In this document: positions 26,242 through 34,984 of the stretch, one piece after another
Layout of the letters: the number at the start of each line of letters is the position of its first letter
Position numbering within the stretch: position 1 is the stretch's first letter
Origin: Pseudomonas costantinii
GTDB lineage: Bacteria > Pseudomonadota > Gammaproteobacteria > Pseudomonadales > Pseudomonadaceae
Assembly: GCF_001870435.1 (NCBI RefSeq)
Contig: NZ_MDDR01000021.1
Location: forward strand, 1-64,000
DNA length: 64,000 nucleotides
Direction: 5' to 3'
Translations under genes and position numbers: made by a program
Notes under the pieces: generated by a model
The model's input: the letters and a program-made list of their open reading frames with translations, nothing else
What the model was told of the DNA's origin: nothing
Database searches by the model: none

Positions 26242-27681
26242 ATGAAATTGCCCACGCGCCCGTCGTTGTTGCTGCTAGCCCTGTGGCTGGGCGACCCGGT
26301 TTTCGCCGGGCAAAGCCTGGAGCAGGTGCGCTATGCGCTGTACAAGGATCCCAATGCCAACGTCGTGGCCGACTTGCGCGAGCTATCCGCTCGGGGGGAT
26401 CGAGCCTCCAAGCAACTGTTGGGCGACGTGCTGTCGAACTCGGACACGGTCAACCTGGACGAGGTGCTGGGCTTGTACAAGGACGCCTTTGCTGATGGCA
26501 CAGGGGAAATCCCGGCGCTGGCCTCGCTGGTTCGCCTGCTCGATCGCAACCCGCGCCTGCGCGATCAGCAGCACGGCTATGTGACCCGGGCGCTGACGCT
26601 TTACCCGCACGCCCTGGACCCACGCACCATCAGCACCACCCTCGAAGTGTTTCTGGTCTACCCGCGGGATTTCAACGTGGCCGATGCCCGGCAACTGCTC
26701 AGTCTGTACCAGCAATCCTGCCTGCTCAACTGCCACTCCGAGTTGTACCAGGCGGTGCTGGCCGAACGCGAAGGCAACCGTGGCTTGGCGGATCGGCACT
26801 ATCAAGCGGCAGTCAAAGTCGATGTGCGCGCCGTGGACCGCTACTACCGTTTCCTCGGCGAGCAACAGGACAGCCTGTTCCAGCGCTTCGCCGCGACGCT
26901 CGAACCGCAACGCGCCAGCCTGCCGGTGGAGATCGTGCATCGCATCGGCGCGTTGCTCGACAGTATCAACAGCCTGCAACGGGTAGACGATGAAGCCGAC
27001 AAGGATGAGCGTCTGGCCAGCGGCATGGGCCCAAAGCCGGTGAAAGCCCCGCCGACACCCGAACAGATCGCCGCCGACAAGGCCAAGGCTGCCGCCATTG
27101 CCCGCGTGCAAGGCTGGTTCGACAACGCGGCCGAGCGCGGCTATGTACCGGCGCTGGTGTCGAAGGTCAACTTCATGGTCAGCAACCCCACCGAGCACAA
27201 CGCCGAAGAAACCCAGGCCCTGATCAACCGCGTGCAAGCCCTTGACCCGACTCGCGCCAAGGCCTTGCAGGCGTCGTTCTACATGGTCACCAACTGGCTG
27301 ACCCTGGACCCGCAAAAGGCCCAGGTACTGATCAACGAGCTGATCGCCGCCCGCTACCGCGACGCACAGTTGCTACTGGGTGAGCTGTACAGCAAGGGCG
27401 GCCTGGACCAGCCCGATCAGGAAAAAGCCTTGCAGATTTACCAGGAGCAGGCACGCCTGGGTTCCACCGCCGCCTACTACCGCATCGCGACCCTCTATTT
27501 TCGCGCCCGTGCGCTGTGCAATGACCCGGTCAAGGCCTACGCCTATGCCCAAGTGGCACTGGATCTGGGTGAAAACCGCGCCCGCGGGCTGCTCAAGCGC
27601 CTGGATCGGGTGATGAAAAAGGACGACATCGACCGCGCCCAACTGGCCCGCGCCGACCTCATGAAGGAAGCTCAACTGTGA
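26242..27681 (+). CDS. algK: Periplasmic TPR/Sel1 scaffold protein
   Basis: This is a 479-residue helical-repeat scaffold (Sel1-type repeats, clear at about 385-460) that in P. aeruginosa is an outer-membrane lipoprotein guiding insertion of AlgE and bridging to AlgX and Alg44. Here the signal sequence ends VFAGQS and contains no lipobox cysteine, so the protein is predicted soluble or tethered only through AlgE. A proline/lysine-rich insert lies around 255-275. It overlaps algE by 4 bases, which suggests coupled synthesis of the two export partners. Confidence 0.9.
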   Translation: MKLPTRPSLLLLALWLGDPVFAGQSLEQVRYALYKDPNANVVADLRELSARGDRASKQLLGDVLSNSDTVNLDEVLGLYKDAFADGTGEIPALASLVRLLDRNPRLRDQQHGYVTRALTLYPHALDPRTISTTLEVFLVYPRDFNVADARQLLSLYQQSCLLNCHSELYQAVLAEREGNRGLADRHYQAAVKVDVRAVDRYYRFLGEQQDSLFQRFAATLEPQRASLPVEIVHRIGALLDSINSLQRVDDEADKDERLASGMGPKPVKAPPTPEQIAADKAKAAAIARVQGWFDNAAERGYVPALVSKVNFMVSNPTEHNAEETQALINRVQALDPTRAKALQASFYMVTNWLTLDPQKAQVLINELIAARYRDAQLLLGELYSKGGLDQPDQEKALQIYQEQARLGSTAAYYRIATLYFRARALCNDPVKAYAYAQVALDLGENRARGLLKRLDRVMKKDDIDRAQLARADLMKEAQL

Positions 27682-29165
27682 AGCCCTACTCCCCTCTCTA
27701 CAGCGCGCTGCTGATCCTGGCCTTCAATGACGTGGCCCTGGCAGCCGAAGAAGTGACCGGCCCCGAAACCGACAGCCTCGAGCCGGTGCGCATGGCCCCG
27801 GCCGACGGAAGCCAGCCACCGATCACTTCGGAGTTCTTCAATAAGCTGACCCTGCAAGGTGGCTTCGGCCCGGAAAACTCCGAAATCGGCAACGGTCGCG
27901 AGTCGTTCTACAGCCTGCGCTACGAGCCTTCGTTCGCCTGGTATTCGCCGGAAAAACGCTGGGCCAAGTGGCAGGTGTATGGCCGTGTGTGGCTGGACTA
28001 TGACTCCAACCAATCGGCCAGCCTGGTGCAGAACGAAACCAATCAGAACAACGCCAGCAACCGCAAACAGCCGCAAGGCTTTTACGCCGAGTTCCGCGAG
28101 CTGTACGTTAAACGCAACCTGCTTTGGGACGATCCGCGCTTCTCGGTATCGGCCGGGCGCCAGCGTTTCAACGACGAATACGGCATTTGGTGGGATGACA
28201 GTATCGAGTCGGTGCGCTTCAACTACACCGACACGTTCTCCCACGCCTTTGTCGCCGTGGCGCAGAAGTTTTACCACTACAACACCGACGTCAATACGCT
28301 GGACGACACCGAGAAGAACATCTTCTATGCGATGGGCGAATACGCCTACCGCTGGAGTGAGCACAACTGGGTCGGCGCGCGGTTGATGTACGAGGACGAC
28401 AAGAGCAACCACGACGTCAACGACCGCTACGACTTCACGGGCGTACGCAGTGGCCTGTTCTTCAAGGGCGACCGGCTGACGTTCACCCCGCTGCTGAGCG
28501 ACTACCACCTGGAAGCGATTTCGCTGAACGGCAAGATGGACCGCACCAGCCTGACCAACTCCAGGGACCCGTCTTCACAAACCACCACGCGCAACAACCA
28601 CAGTGACGGTTGGGCGGTGCTCGGTGAGGTCGGCAAGCGCTTCGATGACCTGGCCTGGACCCCGCGTGTGGCCTTGCGCGGCGGCCTGACGGACAAGACC
28701 CACGACGACACCGACGGCTTTCGCCTCAACGACATTCAGTCCGACCGCATCACACAAGCCGGTGCGTACAGCACCCGGCTGGTCAGCTCCTTTGTCAGCC
28801 TGAATTTACGCAATGTGCAGTACTACGGCGTGGCACTGGAGACCCGGCCCACGGCGCGCAGTCGCCTGGACTTTCGCGTCACCGACCTCAAGTTACGCGA
28901 CCAGGACGGTCCGTTGCCGATTCGGGTCGACGCCAATCAGCGTTCGGCGCGTAACGCCCAGATCAACAACGGCGGCAGCACCGGCGGGCGCTCTGTGGGG
29001 CAAATGTACGACGTCAATTACTACTGGAAGATGTTTCCGCTGGCCTATGAAGGCAAGCGCTTCGACGTTAATGGCCTGATCACCGCCAGCTACCTGAAAG
29101 CCGGCAACGCGCTGACCAGTGGCGACGACTACCAAATTTCGTTTGGCGTCGTGATGAGTTACTAA
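27678..29165 (+). CDS. algE: Outer-membrane alginate export porin
   Basis: This 495-residue beta-barrel protein has a signal peptide (to about 23, ALAAEE). The family stretch GRQRFNDEYGIWWDDSIESV occurs near 160-180, and the barrel ends in a C-terminal aromatic (VVMSY). AlgE is the 18-stranded secretion channel for alginate, with an Arg-rich electropositive constriction. The length is close to that of P. aeruginosa AlgE (490). It is placed after algK as usual, but is followed here by the acetylation genes instead of algG. Confidence 0.93.
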   Translation: MKPYSPLYSALLILAFNDVALAAEEVTGPETDSLEPVRMAPADGSQPPITSEFFNKLTLQGGFGPENSEIGNGRESFYSLRYEPSFAWYSPEKRWAKWQVYGRVWLDYDSNQSASLVQNETNQNNASNRKQPQGFYAEFRELYVKRNLLWDDPRFSVSAGRQRFNDEYGIWWDDSIESVRFNYTDTFSHAFVAVAQKFYHYNTDVNTLDDTEKNIFYAMGEYAYRWSEHNWVGARLMYEDDKSNHDVNDRYDFTGVRSGLFFKGDRLTFTPLLSDYHLEAISLNGKMDRTSLTNSRDPSSQTTTRNNHSDGWAVLGEVGKRFDDLAWTPRVALRGGLTDKTHDDTDGFRLNDIQSDRITQAGAYSTRLVSSFVSLNLRNVQYYGVALETRPTARSRLDFRVTDLKLRDQDGPLPIRVDANQRSARNAQINNGGSTGGRSVGQMYDVNYYWKMFPLAYEGKRFDVNGLITASYLKAGNALTSGDDYQISFGVVMSY

Positions 29166-29179
29166 GGACGGGCCTGGCC

Positions 29180-30607
29180 ATGATTTTCGCCTCCAACGTG
29201 TTCCTGTTTCTGTACCTGCCGGTGTTCCTGCTGGTGTACTTTTTGTCGCGCCCACAGTGGCGGTCCACGGTGATCGTCGCCGCCAGCTACCTGTTTTATG
29301 CCTGGTGGCGCCCGGACTTCCTGCTGCTGTTCGTCGGCATCACTTACTGGAACTATTGGTTCGGCCTGCGCATCAAGGCGCGACTGGACGCGGGCGACAA
29401 GCGCTGGGCATTTCGCCTGTTGTGGATCGGCATCGTCGGTAACCTGTCGACGCTGGGCTACTTCAAATACGCCAACTTCGGCGCCGATGTGCTCGCCGCC
29501 CTGCTGGCTCCGCTGGGCATCAACACCTTTACCCTGGAAACGATCTTCCTGCCCCTGGGTATCTCCTTCTACGTGTTCCACGCCCTGAGCTACATCGTCG
29601 ACATTTATCGCAAGGACGCGACCCCGACGAATCGCTTCATCGATTTTGCGGCCTTCGTCGCGTTATTCCCACACCTGGTGGCCGGGCCGATCCTGCGCTA
29701 CAGCCAACTCGCACCGCAACTTCGCCAACGCGAACACTCCCTGGAGCTGTTCAGCCTGGGTGTGTGCCGATTCATGCTCGGGTTCATCATGAAGGTGCTG
29801 ATCGCCGACCAACTGGCACCCATCGCGGGTTTGTTCATCAGCGAAGGTTCGCTGCAGATGGGCGATGCCTGGTTCGGCCTGGTGGTGTCGACCCTGCAAC
29901 TGTATTTCGACTTTGCCGGCTATAGCCATATGGCGTTGGGCCTGGCGTTGATGATGGGTTTTCGTTTTCCGGAAAACTTCAACCAGCCGTATGTGTCCCA
30001 GAGCGTCACAGAATTTTGGGCACGCTGGCACATGACCCTGGCGCACTTTCTGCGCGACTACGTGTACCTGCCGCTGGTGCGCAAGCGCATGGCCGGCGCC
30101 ATGCCCGCGCTGGTCTACACCATGTTGCTGTCAGGCTTGTGGCACGGTGCAAGCTTCGCCTTTATCTGCTGGGGACTGTTCTTCGGCCTGGCCATGGTAG
30201 CTGAACGCAAACTGGGCATCGCCACCAAGATCACCACCCCCTACAACGTGCTGCGCAACCTGCGTACCGCCTCTCTGATCACCTTGAGCATGCCGCTGTT
30301 CTTCACCAGCAACCTGGCCCACAGCCTTGAAATCTACAAGGCGCTGCTGGGCTTCAATGGTGCAGGCAGCCTGGACCTGTACGTGTTGGGCGCCTCGAAA
30401 ATGGCCATGGCCTTCGCCCTGGTCGCGGTGGTGTGGCTGATCCTCTCGGGGGCCAACAACGTGCGGTTCTATGCCGGTAACAAACAACAGTACTTCATGC
30501 GGCATGTGGGCGGCGTGCAGATGCTGTTGCTCTGGGCGGGCTTTGCTTTAGCGCTGAGCAGCCTGGCAGCGCACTCATTTTCACCGTTTCTGTACTTTCA
30601 GTTCTAG
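29180..30607 (+). CDS. algI: MBOAT O-acetyl transfer membrane protein
   Basis: This 475-residue inner-membrane MBOAT protein moves acetyl groups from the cytoplasm to the periplasm for mannuronate O-acetylation. About 10-12 membrane segments are present, with the family stretch FDFAGYSHMALGLA and the conserved His at 322 in LSGLWHGAS, the same residue number as the essential His of P. aeruginosa AlgI. It is about 45 residues shorter than the 520-residue P. aeruginosa protein, lacking the extra C-terminal part. It directly follows algE, an unusual position. Confidence 0.93.
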   Translation: MIFASNVFLFLYLPVFLLVYFLSRPQWRSTVIVAASYLFYAWWRPDFLLLFVGITYWNYWFGLRIKARLDAGDKRWAFRLLWIGIVGNLSTLGYFKYANFGADVLAALLAPLGINTFTLETIFLPLGISFYVFHALSYIVDIYRKDATPTNRFIDFAAFVALFPHLVAGPILRYSQLAPQLRQREHSLELFSLGVCRFMLGFIMKVLIADQLAPIAGLFISEGSLQMGDAWFGLVVSTLQLYFDFAGYSHMALGLALMMGFRFPENFNQPYVSQSVTEFWARWHMTLAHFLRDYVYLPLVRKRMAGAMPALVYTMLLSGLWHGASFAFICWGLFFGLAMVAERKLGIATKITTPYNVLRNLRTASLITLSMPLFFTSNLAHSLEIYKALLGFNGAGSLDLYVLGASKMAMAFALVAVVWLILSGANNVRFYAGNKQQYFMRHVGGVQMLLLWAGFALALSSLAAHSFSPFLYFQF

Positions 30608-30616
30608 GAGGCGGCC

Positions 30617-31717
30617 ATGTACCCGGTGATGAATTCGGCGAGCAAACTCAATGGGCTGTTGTTCTGCGCGTTACTACTGGGCATGTTCGTCTACTCGTTG
30701 CCGGTGGTGTTCAGCTTCGCCAAGAACCAGAACGACGCCTACTCACTGTTCATGGATGGCAAGCTGTTACGTAAGTTCGAACAGGTCTACGACAAACGTT
30801 TCTTCCTGCGTGAGCCTTCGGTGCAACTGTGGGCCGATGCCCGCTACCAGCTGTTTCATGAAGGCACCAGCGGCGTGGTGCTGGGCCGCAATGGCTGGTT
30901 GTTCACCAACCAGGAATACCGCGTGCCTAACGATCTGGAGCGCAACCTCAGCCTGCAACTGGCGCGGATCGGCGAAGTGCAGGCTCGCCTGGCGGCCCAC
31001 AACAAGCGCCTGATCGTGCTGCCGTTGCCGATGAAACTGGACATCTATTCCGAACACACCCTGCGCCCGGCTGACCCACGAGCGATCAGTTTGTACGACC
31101 ATTTTGTCGAGCAACTGAACCAGCAGAAAGTCACCGTAGTGCCGTTACGCTCGCGTTTCCTGGCCGCGCGGGACGAGGTGCCGTTGTTCCTCAAATCCGA
31201 CACTCACTGGACCCCACAGGGTGCCCGTGAAGCCGCCCGTGAACTGGCCCGCCAGCACCCGGAACTGATCGGCAGCACGGCCTACACCTCCCAGTCCTCA
31301 GCACAAAAATCCATCAAGGGCGACCTGATGAACTACGTCCAGTTCGACCAGCAAAGCGAGCCGTCGGCTTACGGCGCCGGCACCATCGCGCTGTTCGAAA
31401 CCCTCAAGACCGGCCAGGCCGTCAGCGATTCCAGCCTGTTTGGCGAGGAGCCGCAGCACATAGCCCTGGTGGGCACCAGCTACACAAAGATTGATGACTG
31501 GAATTTCAGCGGTTTTCTAAAAGAAGCGCTGAGCACCAACCTGTTCAGCGTCGCAGTGGAAGCTCGCGGCCCGTTCGAGGCCATGAACGAGTTCCTCAAA
31601 AGCGACCAACTGAAAGACGACAGCCTAGACACGGTGATCTGGGAGTTCCCGCTGCGAACCGTGTTGGCCCAACGCGCCGGCTTATCCGGCCTGCCTGCCC
31701 TACCTATCGGTATTTAA
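30617..31717 (+). CDS. algJ: Periplasmic SGNH O-acetyltransferase
   Basis: This 366-residue protein has an uncleaved N-terminal anchor (about 10-33). The SGNH-like catalytic set matches P. aeruginosa AlgJ: Asp195 and His197 in SDTHWTP, Ser288 in LVGTSYT. It takes acetyl from AlgI and passes it toward AlgX or the polymer. AGGAGG precedes the ATG at 30617. It is slightly shorter than the 391-residue homologue. Its catalytic residues are intact, so acetylation is expected to work. Confidence 0.92.
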   Translation: MYPVMNSASKLNGLLFCALLLGMFVYSLPVVFSFAKNQNDAYSLFMDGKLLRKFEQVYDKRFFLREPSVQLWADARYQLFHEGTSGVVLGRNGWLFTNQEYRVPNDLERNLSLQLARIGEVQARLAAHNKRLIVLPLPMKLDIYSEHTLRPADPRAISLYDHFVEQLNQQKVTVVPLRSRFLAARDEVPLFLKSDTHWTPQGAREAARELARQHPELIGSTAYTSQSSAQKSIKGDLMNYVQFDQQSEPSAYGAGTIALFETLKTGQAVSDSSLFGEEPQHIALVGTSYTKIDDWNFSGFLKEALSTNLFSVAVEARGPFEAMNEFLKSDQLKDDSLDTVIWEFPLRTVLAQRAGLSGLPALPIGI

Positions 31718-31733
31718 GCTCAAGGAGTTGACC

Positions 31734-32384
31734 ATGACTGCCACAACCCTGATCCAACGCCTGCTCGGCGCAACTGGCCTGCTGTTGGTAACCGCACACG
31801 CGCTGGCGGCTGATGGCAACGCCGACTTGTACGACGCCGTAGCCCCGGCCGACTCGGCCTTTGTGCGGGTGTTGAACCTTAGCAACACTGGCATCGACGT
31901 GAGCCTGAGCGGCAAGACCAACCCGCAGAAAGTCGCCGCCGGGCAACTGAGCGGCTACCGCTTCACCACGGCCGGCAAACACAGCATCGGGGTCGCCGGT
32001 CAGTCGATCCAGCCGAACCTTGTGGCCAATGCCGCCAGCACCGTGGTGTACGACGGCAAGACCCTGACCCTGATCGCCGACAAATACGTGAACGAGCCGA
32101 AGAAAGCCCAGGTGGCGTTCTACAACCTGACACCGACCCAAGCTGCATTGAAAACCGTGGACGGCAAGCACGTGATCGTCGACCCGCTGGGCAAGGACCA
32201 GACCGGCAGCCGCATGGTCAACGAGATCAAGATCGGTTTTGCCGCCTACGTGGGCGAAAAAAACGTGGCCAACTTTGACGAACTGTTCCTCAAAAAAGGT
32301 CGCTCCTACAGCTACGTGCTGCTGCCTCAGGGCAGTGGCTACAAGAGCATGAGCCTGGCCAACGGTATCGACCCCACGGAGTGA
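31734..32384 (+). CDS. algF: Periplasmic alginate O-acetylation protein
   Basis: This 216-residue periplasmic protein has the same length as P. aeruginosa AlgF. A signal peptide ends near residue 25 (HALAADG), and two beta-sandwich-like halves follow, with the conserved GRSYSYVLLPQGSG near the C terminus. It bridges AlgJ and AlgX during acetylation. The ATG at 31734 follows AAGGAG; a TTG at 31728 is the only longer start. It completes the I-J-F acetylation block, here moved upstream of algX-L-G. Confidence 0.93.
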   Translation: MTATTLIQRLLGATGLLLVTAHALAADGNADLYDAVAPADSAFVRVLNLSNTGIDVSLSGKTNPQKVAAGQLSGYRFTTAGKHSIGVAGQSIQPNLVANAASTVVYDGKTLTLIADKYVNEPKKAQVAFYNLTPTQAALKTVDGKHVIVDPLGKDQTGSRMVNEIKIGFAAYVGEKNVANFDELFLKKGRSYSYVLLPQGSGYKSMSLANGIDPTE

Positions 32385-32428
32385 GGACGCGTTGCACCGG
32401 CAGCCCGCATGCCCCGATCAACAGGATG

Positions 32429-33862
32429 ATGAAGTTCGCGCCCATGAAGACACCCCTATATTTCGGCTTCGCCGCATTGCTCTCGCTGTTCTGCCTGCCC
32501 GCGCTCGCCGCGCAAGCCCAGCCTGTCGCAGCCAAGGGCGTGCCCGCCTGTACGGGCCTGGACTGCCTGATCTGCCCGGCGCTCAAAGACCCGCAGAACT
32601 ACGCCGAGGGGCGTATGAAACTGATGCGCGAGATCGTCCCCGGCAAAGACCGCTGGCTGTTTCGCTCCGAGGTCGACCTGACCAATGACTTTGGCATCCC
32701 GGCCAACATGCGCAGTGAATACGCGCGGCTGATGGCGGCCTTCGCGCGCCAAGGCACCCACGTGGTCATGGCCATCCAGCCGACCCGCGGGCTGATGCAT
32801 CGCGACAAACTGCGCCCGGGCCAGGAAATGGGCTTCGACTTTGCCCGCGCCAATCGCAACCTCAGTGCCTACCTGCAACAGATGCGCGCAGGCGGCGCGG
32901 TAGTCCCCGACATGATGCAATTAGTGGCCAAGCCACCGGCCGGTGAGTACTTCTTTCGGCGCGACCACCACTGGACCCCTTCCGGCGCCCAGGCCACCGC
33001 CCAGGTGGTGGCCGACGAAGTGCGCCGCCAGCCGTTTTATGCCGGTTTGACCAAAACGCATTACCGCACCGAACCCGGCGTGGTGGTGCCCAAGGACGGC
33101 ACCATGAACCTGGGGCTGACCTATCTGTGCGGCAACAACTTCGGCATGCAATACGTGCGCGGCTACCAGACGGTGCCCATGGCCGGTGGCGCCGACGCCC
33201 TGTTCGACGAAGCGCCCGACCCCCAGGTGATCCTGGTCGGCGACAGTAACGCCGCCGCTCGGGAAGACGAAAGCAAGCAGTTCAACTTCGACGGCTACCT
33301 CAAGCAGTATCTGGACGTGGACATCCTCAACTTCGCCCTGCCCGGTGCCGGGGAGGATGGCTCCTTGCTGGAGTACCTGCTGTCGGACAGTTACAAACCC
33401 GCAGCCCCGCCCAAGGTAGTGATCTGGGAACTGCCGGCCAACTACCAATTGGGGTCGCCGCAGATGTACCGGCAACTGGTGCCCGCGATCAAGGGCGGCT
33501 GCAGCACCTCGCAGACGCTGTTGAGCAATCGCCTCAGCCACCCGGCGCTGAAGGTCAGTGACCGCCTCGAGCTGCTGAGCAATGCCGGCGAAAACCGCAG
33601 CAACCTCAAGGGCTCGGCGGGCTTCCTGGACATCAAGATCAGCGACAAGAACGTCAAAGACTTCTACGTCATCGTGTATTACGACAATGGCCAGCGCGAC
33701 AAGGTCTGGTTCCGCCGTGAAGCGGCCGTGACCGGTGGCCAGTACTACCTGGAACTGAGCAAGGCCAAGGAGTTCCAGGGCGCCAACCTGCTGTCGGTGT
33801 TCATGGAACCGACCAAACCTTCCAGTGGCGCGACCCAGGTGGAAACCAAACTATGCCTTTGA
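32429..33862 (+). CDS. algX: Alginate O-acetyltransferase and export scaffold
   Basis: This 477-residue periplasmic protein (474 in P. aeruginosa) has a signal peptide to about 30 (PALAAQA). The SGNH domain has Asp179 and His181 in RDHHWTPSG and Ser273 in LVGDSNAA, matching the known D174/H176/S269 set. A C-terminal carbohydrate-binding module follows (about 350-475). It transfers acetyl to the nascent mannuronan. I chose ATG 32429. The frame is open back to a GTG at 32381 overlapping algF, but only the shorter form gives a clean signal peptide. It overlaps algL by 10 bases. Confidence 0.92.
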   Translation: MKFAPMKTPLYFGFAALLSLFCLPALAAQAQPVAAKGVPACTGLDCLICPALKDPQNYAEGRMKLMREIVPGKDRWLFRSEVDLTNDFGIPANMRSEYARLMAAFARQGTHVVMAIQPTRGLMHRDKLRPGQEMGFDFARANRNLSAYLQQMRAGGAVVPDMMQLVAKPPAGEYFFRRDHHWTPSGAQATAQVVADEVRRQPFYAGLTKTHYRTEPGVVVPKDGTMNLGLTYLCGNNFGMQYVRGYQTVPMAGGADALFDEAPDPQVILVGDSNAAAREDESKQFNFDGYLKQYLDVDILNFALPGAGEDGSLLEYLLSDSYKPAAPPKVVIWELPANYQLGSPQMYRQLVPAIKGGCSTSQTLLSNRLSHPALKVSDRLELLSNAGENRSNLKGSAGFLDIKISDKNVKDFYVIVYYDNGQRDKVWFRREAAVTGGQYYLELSKAKEFQGANLLSVFMEPTKPSSGATQVETKLCL

Positions 33863-34968
33863 AACCCTTGCTGCTGGCGCTGTTAGGTACGGCTGCCGGC
33901 CTGCACCTGGCCGCTGCCGGCGCGACCAGCTCGATTTGGCCGGCGCGCGCCACGGTCCCCTCGGCCATGATCGCCGATTACCGCACCCTGAGCTGTGTGA
34001 AGGATCCGCCGCCGCCCTACACCGGCAGCCTGCAACTCAAGAGCAAGTACGACCAGAGCGACACCAGCAAATCGACCCTGGCCGCCAGCCCCGACCAAGG
34101 CACCGAGGACATCGGCAAGCAGGTCAAAGCCTTCATTGGCGGGCTGATCTACGCCACCAAGCAGTTCGAGCGGGCTAAAACCCCGCAACAGGCAAACATG
34201 GCCCTGGCCTGCCAGGACCAATGGCTGGAAACCTGGGCCAAGGCCGGGGCCCTGCTCAATCGCGACGCCAGCAGCACGGGCATGGCCGCGCGTAAATGGG
34301 CGGTGGCGGCCATCAGCAGCACCTTGCTCATGACCGAAGCCATGGCAGACAACAAACGCGTGCTTTCACCCGTGCAGAAAGACTGGTTCGCGCGCCTCGG
34401 GGCACTGATCATCGAAGAGTACCAACCACGTCACGCGCCGGGTTTTGCCTACTTCAACAACCACGACTACTGGGCCGGCTGGGCCGTGTCGGCGACCGGC
34501 ATGCTGATTCAGCGCGACGATTTCATCCAGTGGGGCGACAGCAATCTGCGCCGTGGCTTGCAGCAGGCCACGCTGTCCAGCGCGGGGGATTACGCCTACC
34601 TGCCACTTGAAGTGGCGCGCGCAAAACTGGCTGCCAGCTACAGTCAGTACGCCCTCGTGCCCTTGGTGATGCTGGCCGAGGCCGCGCGCAGCAACAACCT
34701 GGGTTGGTCGGCCGAAGACCAGACGCGCCTGGAACTGTTGGCCAACTTCGCCGCCCGTAGCGTACTCGACCCACAAGGCTTGCCGGAGCTGCAAGGCCAG
34801 TCCCAGGTCGACATCGCCCCCTACAAAATGGCCTGGTTGATCCCGTTTTTACAGCGCAGCCCGCAGCATGTGCTGGCGCGCAAACTGTATGACTCCCTGG
34901 ACGGCGACGTCGACAACTACAGCCAGCTCGGCGGCCCGCTCAAGCCGCTGTACTCCACCGGCCACTGA
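33853..34968 (+). CDS. algL: Periplasmic poly-mannuronate (alginate) lyase
   Basis: This 371-residue PL5 lyase (367 in P. aeruginosa) has a signal peptide to about 22. The substrate-site stretch SKYDQSD lies near 64-70, the catalytic pair Asn203-His204 sits in FNNHDYWAGWAV, and a Tyr at 263 in the ASYSQYAL stretch matches the AYHNYAL of the family. It cleaves misdirected polymer in the periplasm. Catalytic residues appear intact, although the His beside the Tyr is Ser here. It starts inside the end of algX. Confidence 0.9.
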   Translation: MPLKPLLLALLGTAAGLHLAAAGATSSIWPARATVPSAMIADYRTLSCVKDPPPPYTGSLQLKSKYDQSDTSKSTLAASPDQGTEDIGKQVKAFIGGLIYATKQFERAKTPQQANMALACQDQWLETWAKAGALLNRDASSTGMAARKWAVAAISSTLLMTEAMADNKRVLSPVQKDWFARLGALIIEEYQPRHAPGFAYFNNHDYWAGWAVSATGMLIQRDDFIQWGDSNLRRGLQQATLSSAGDYAYLPLEVARAKLAASYSQYALVPLVMLAEAARSNNLGWSAEDQTRLELLANFAARSVLDPQGLPELQGQSQVDIAPYKMAWLIPFLQRSPQHVLARKLYDSLDGDVDNYSQLGGPLKPLYSTGH

Positions 34969-34984
34969 GCCAAGGACGATTAGC

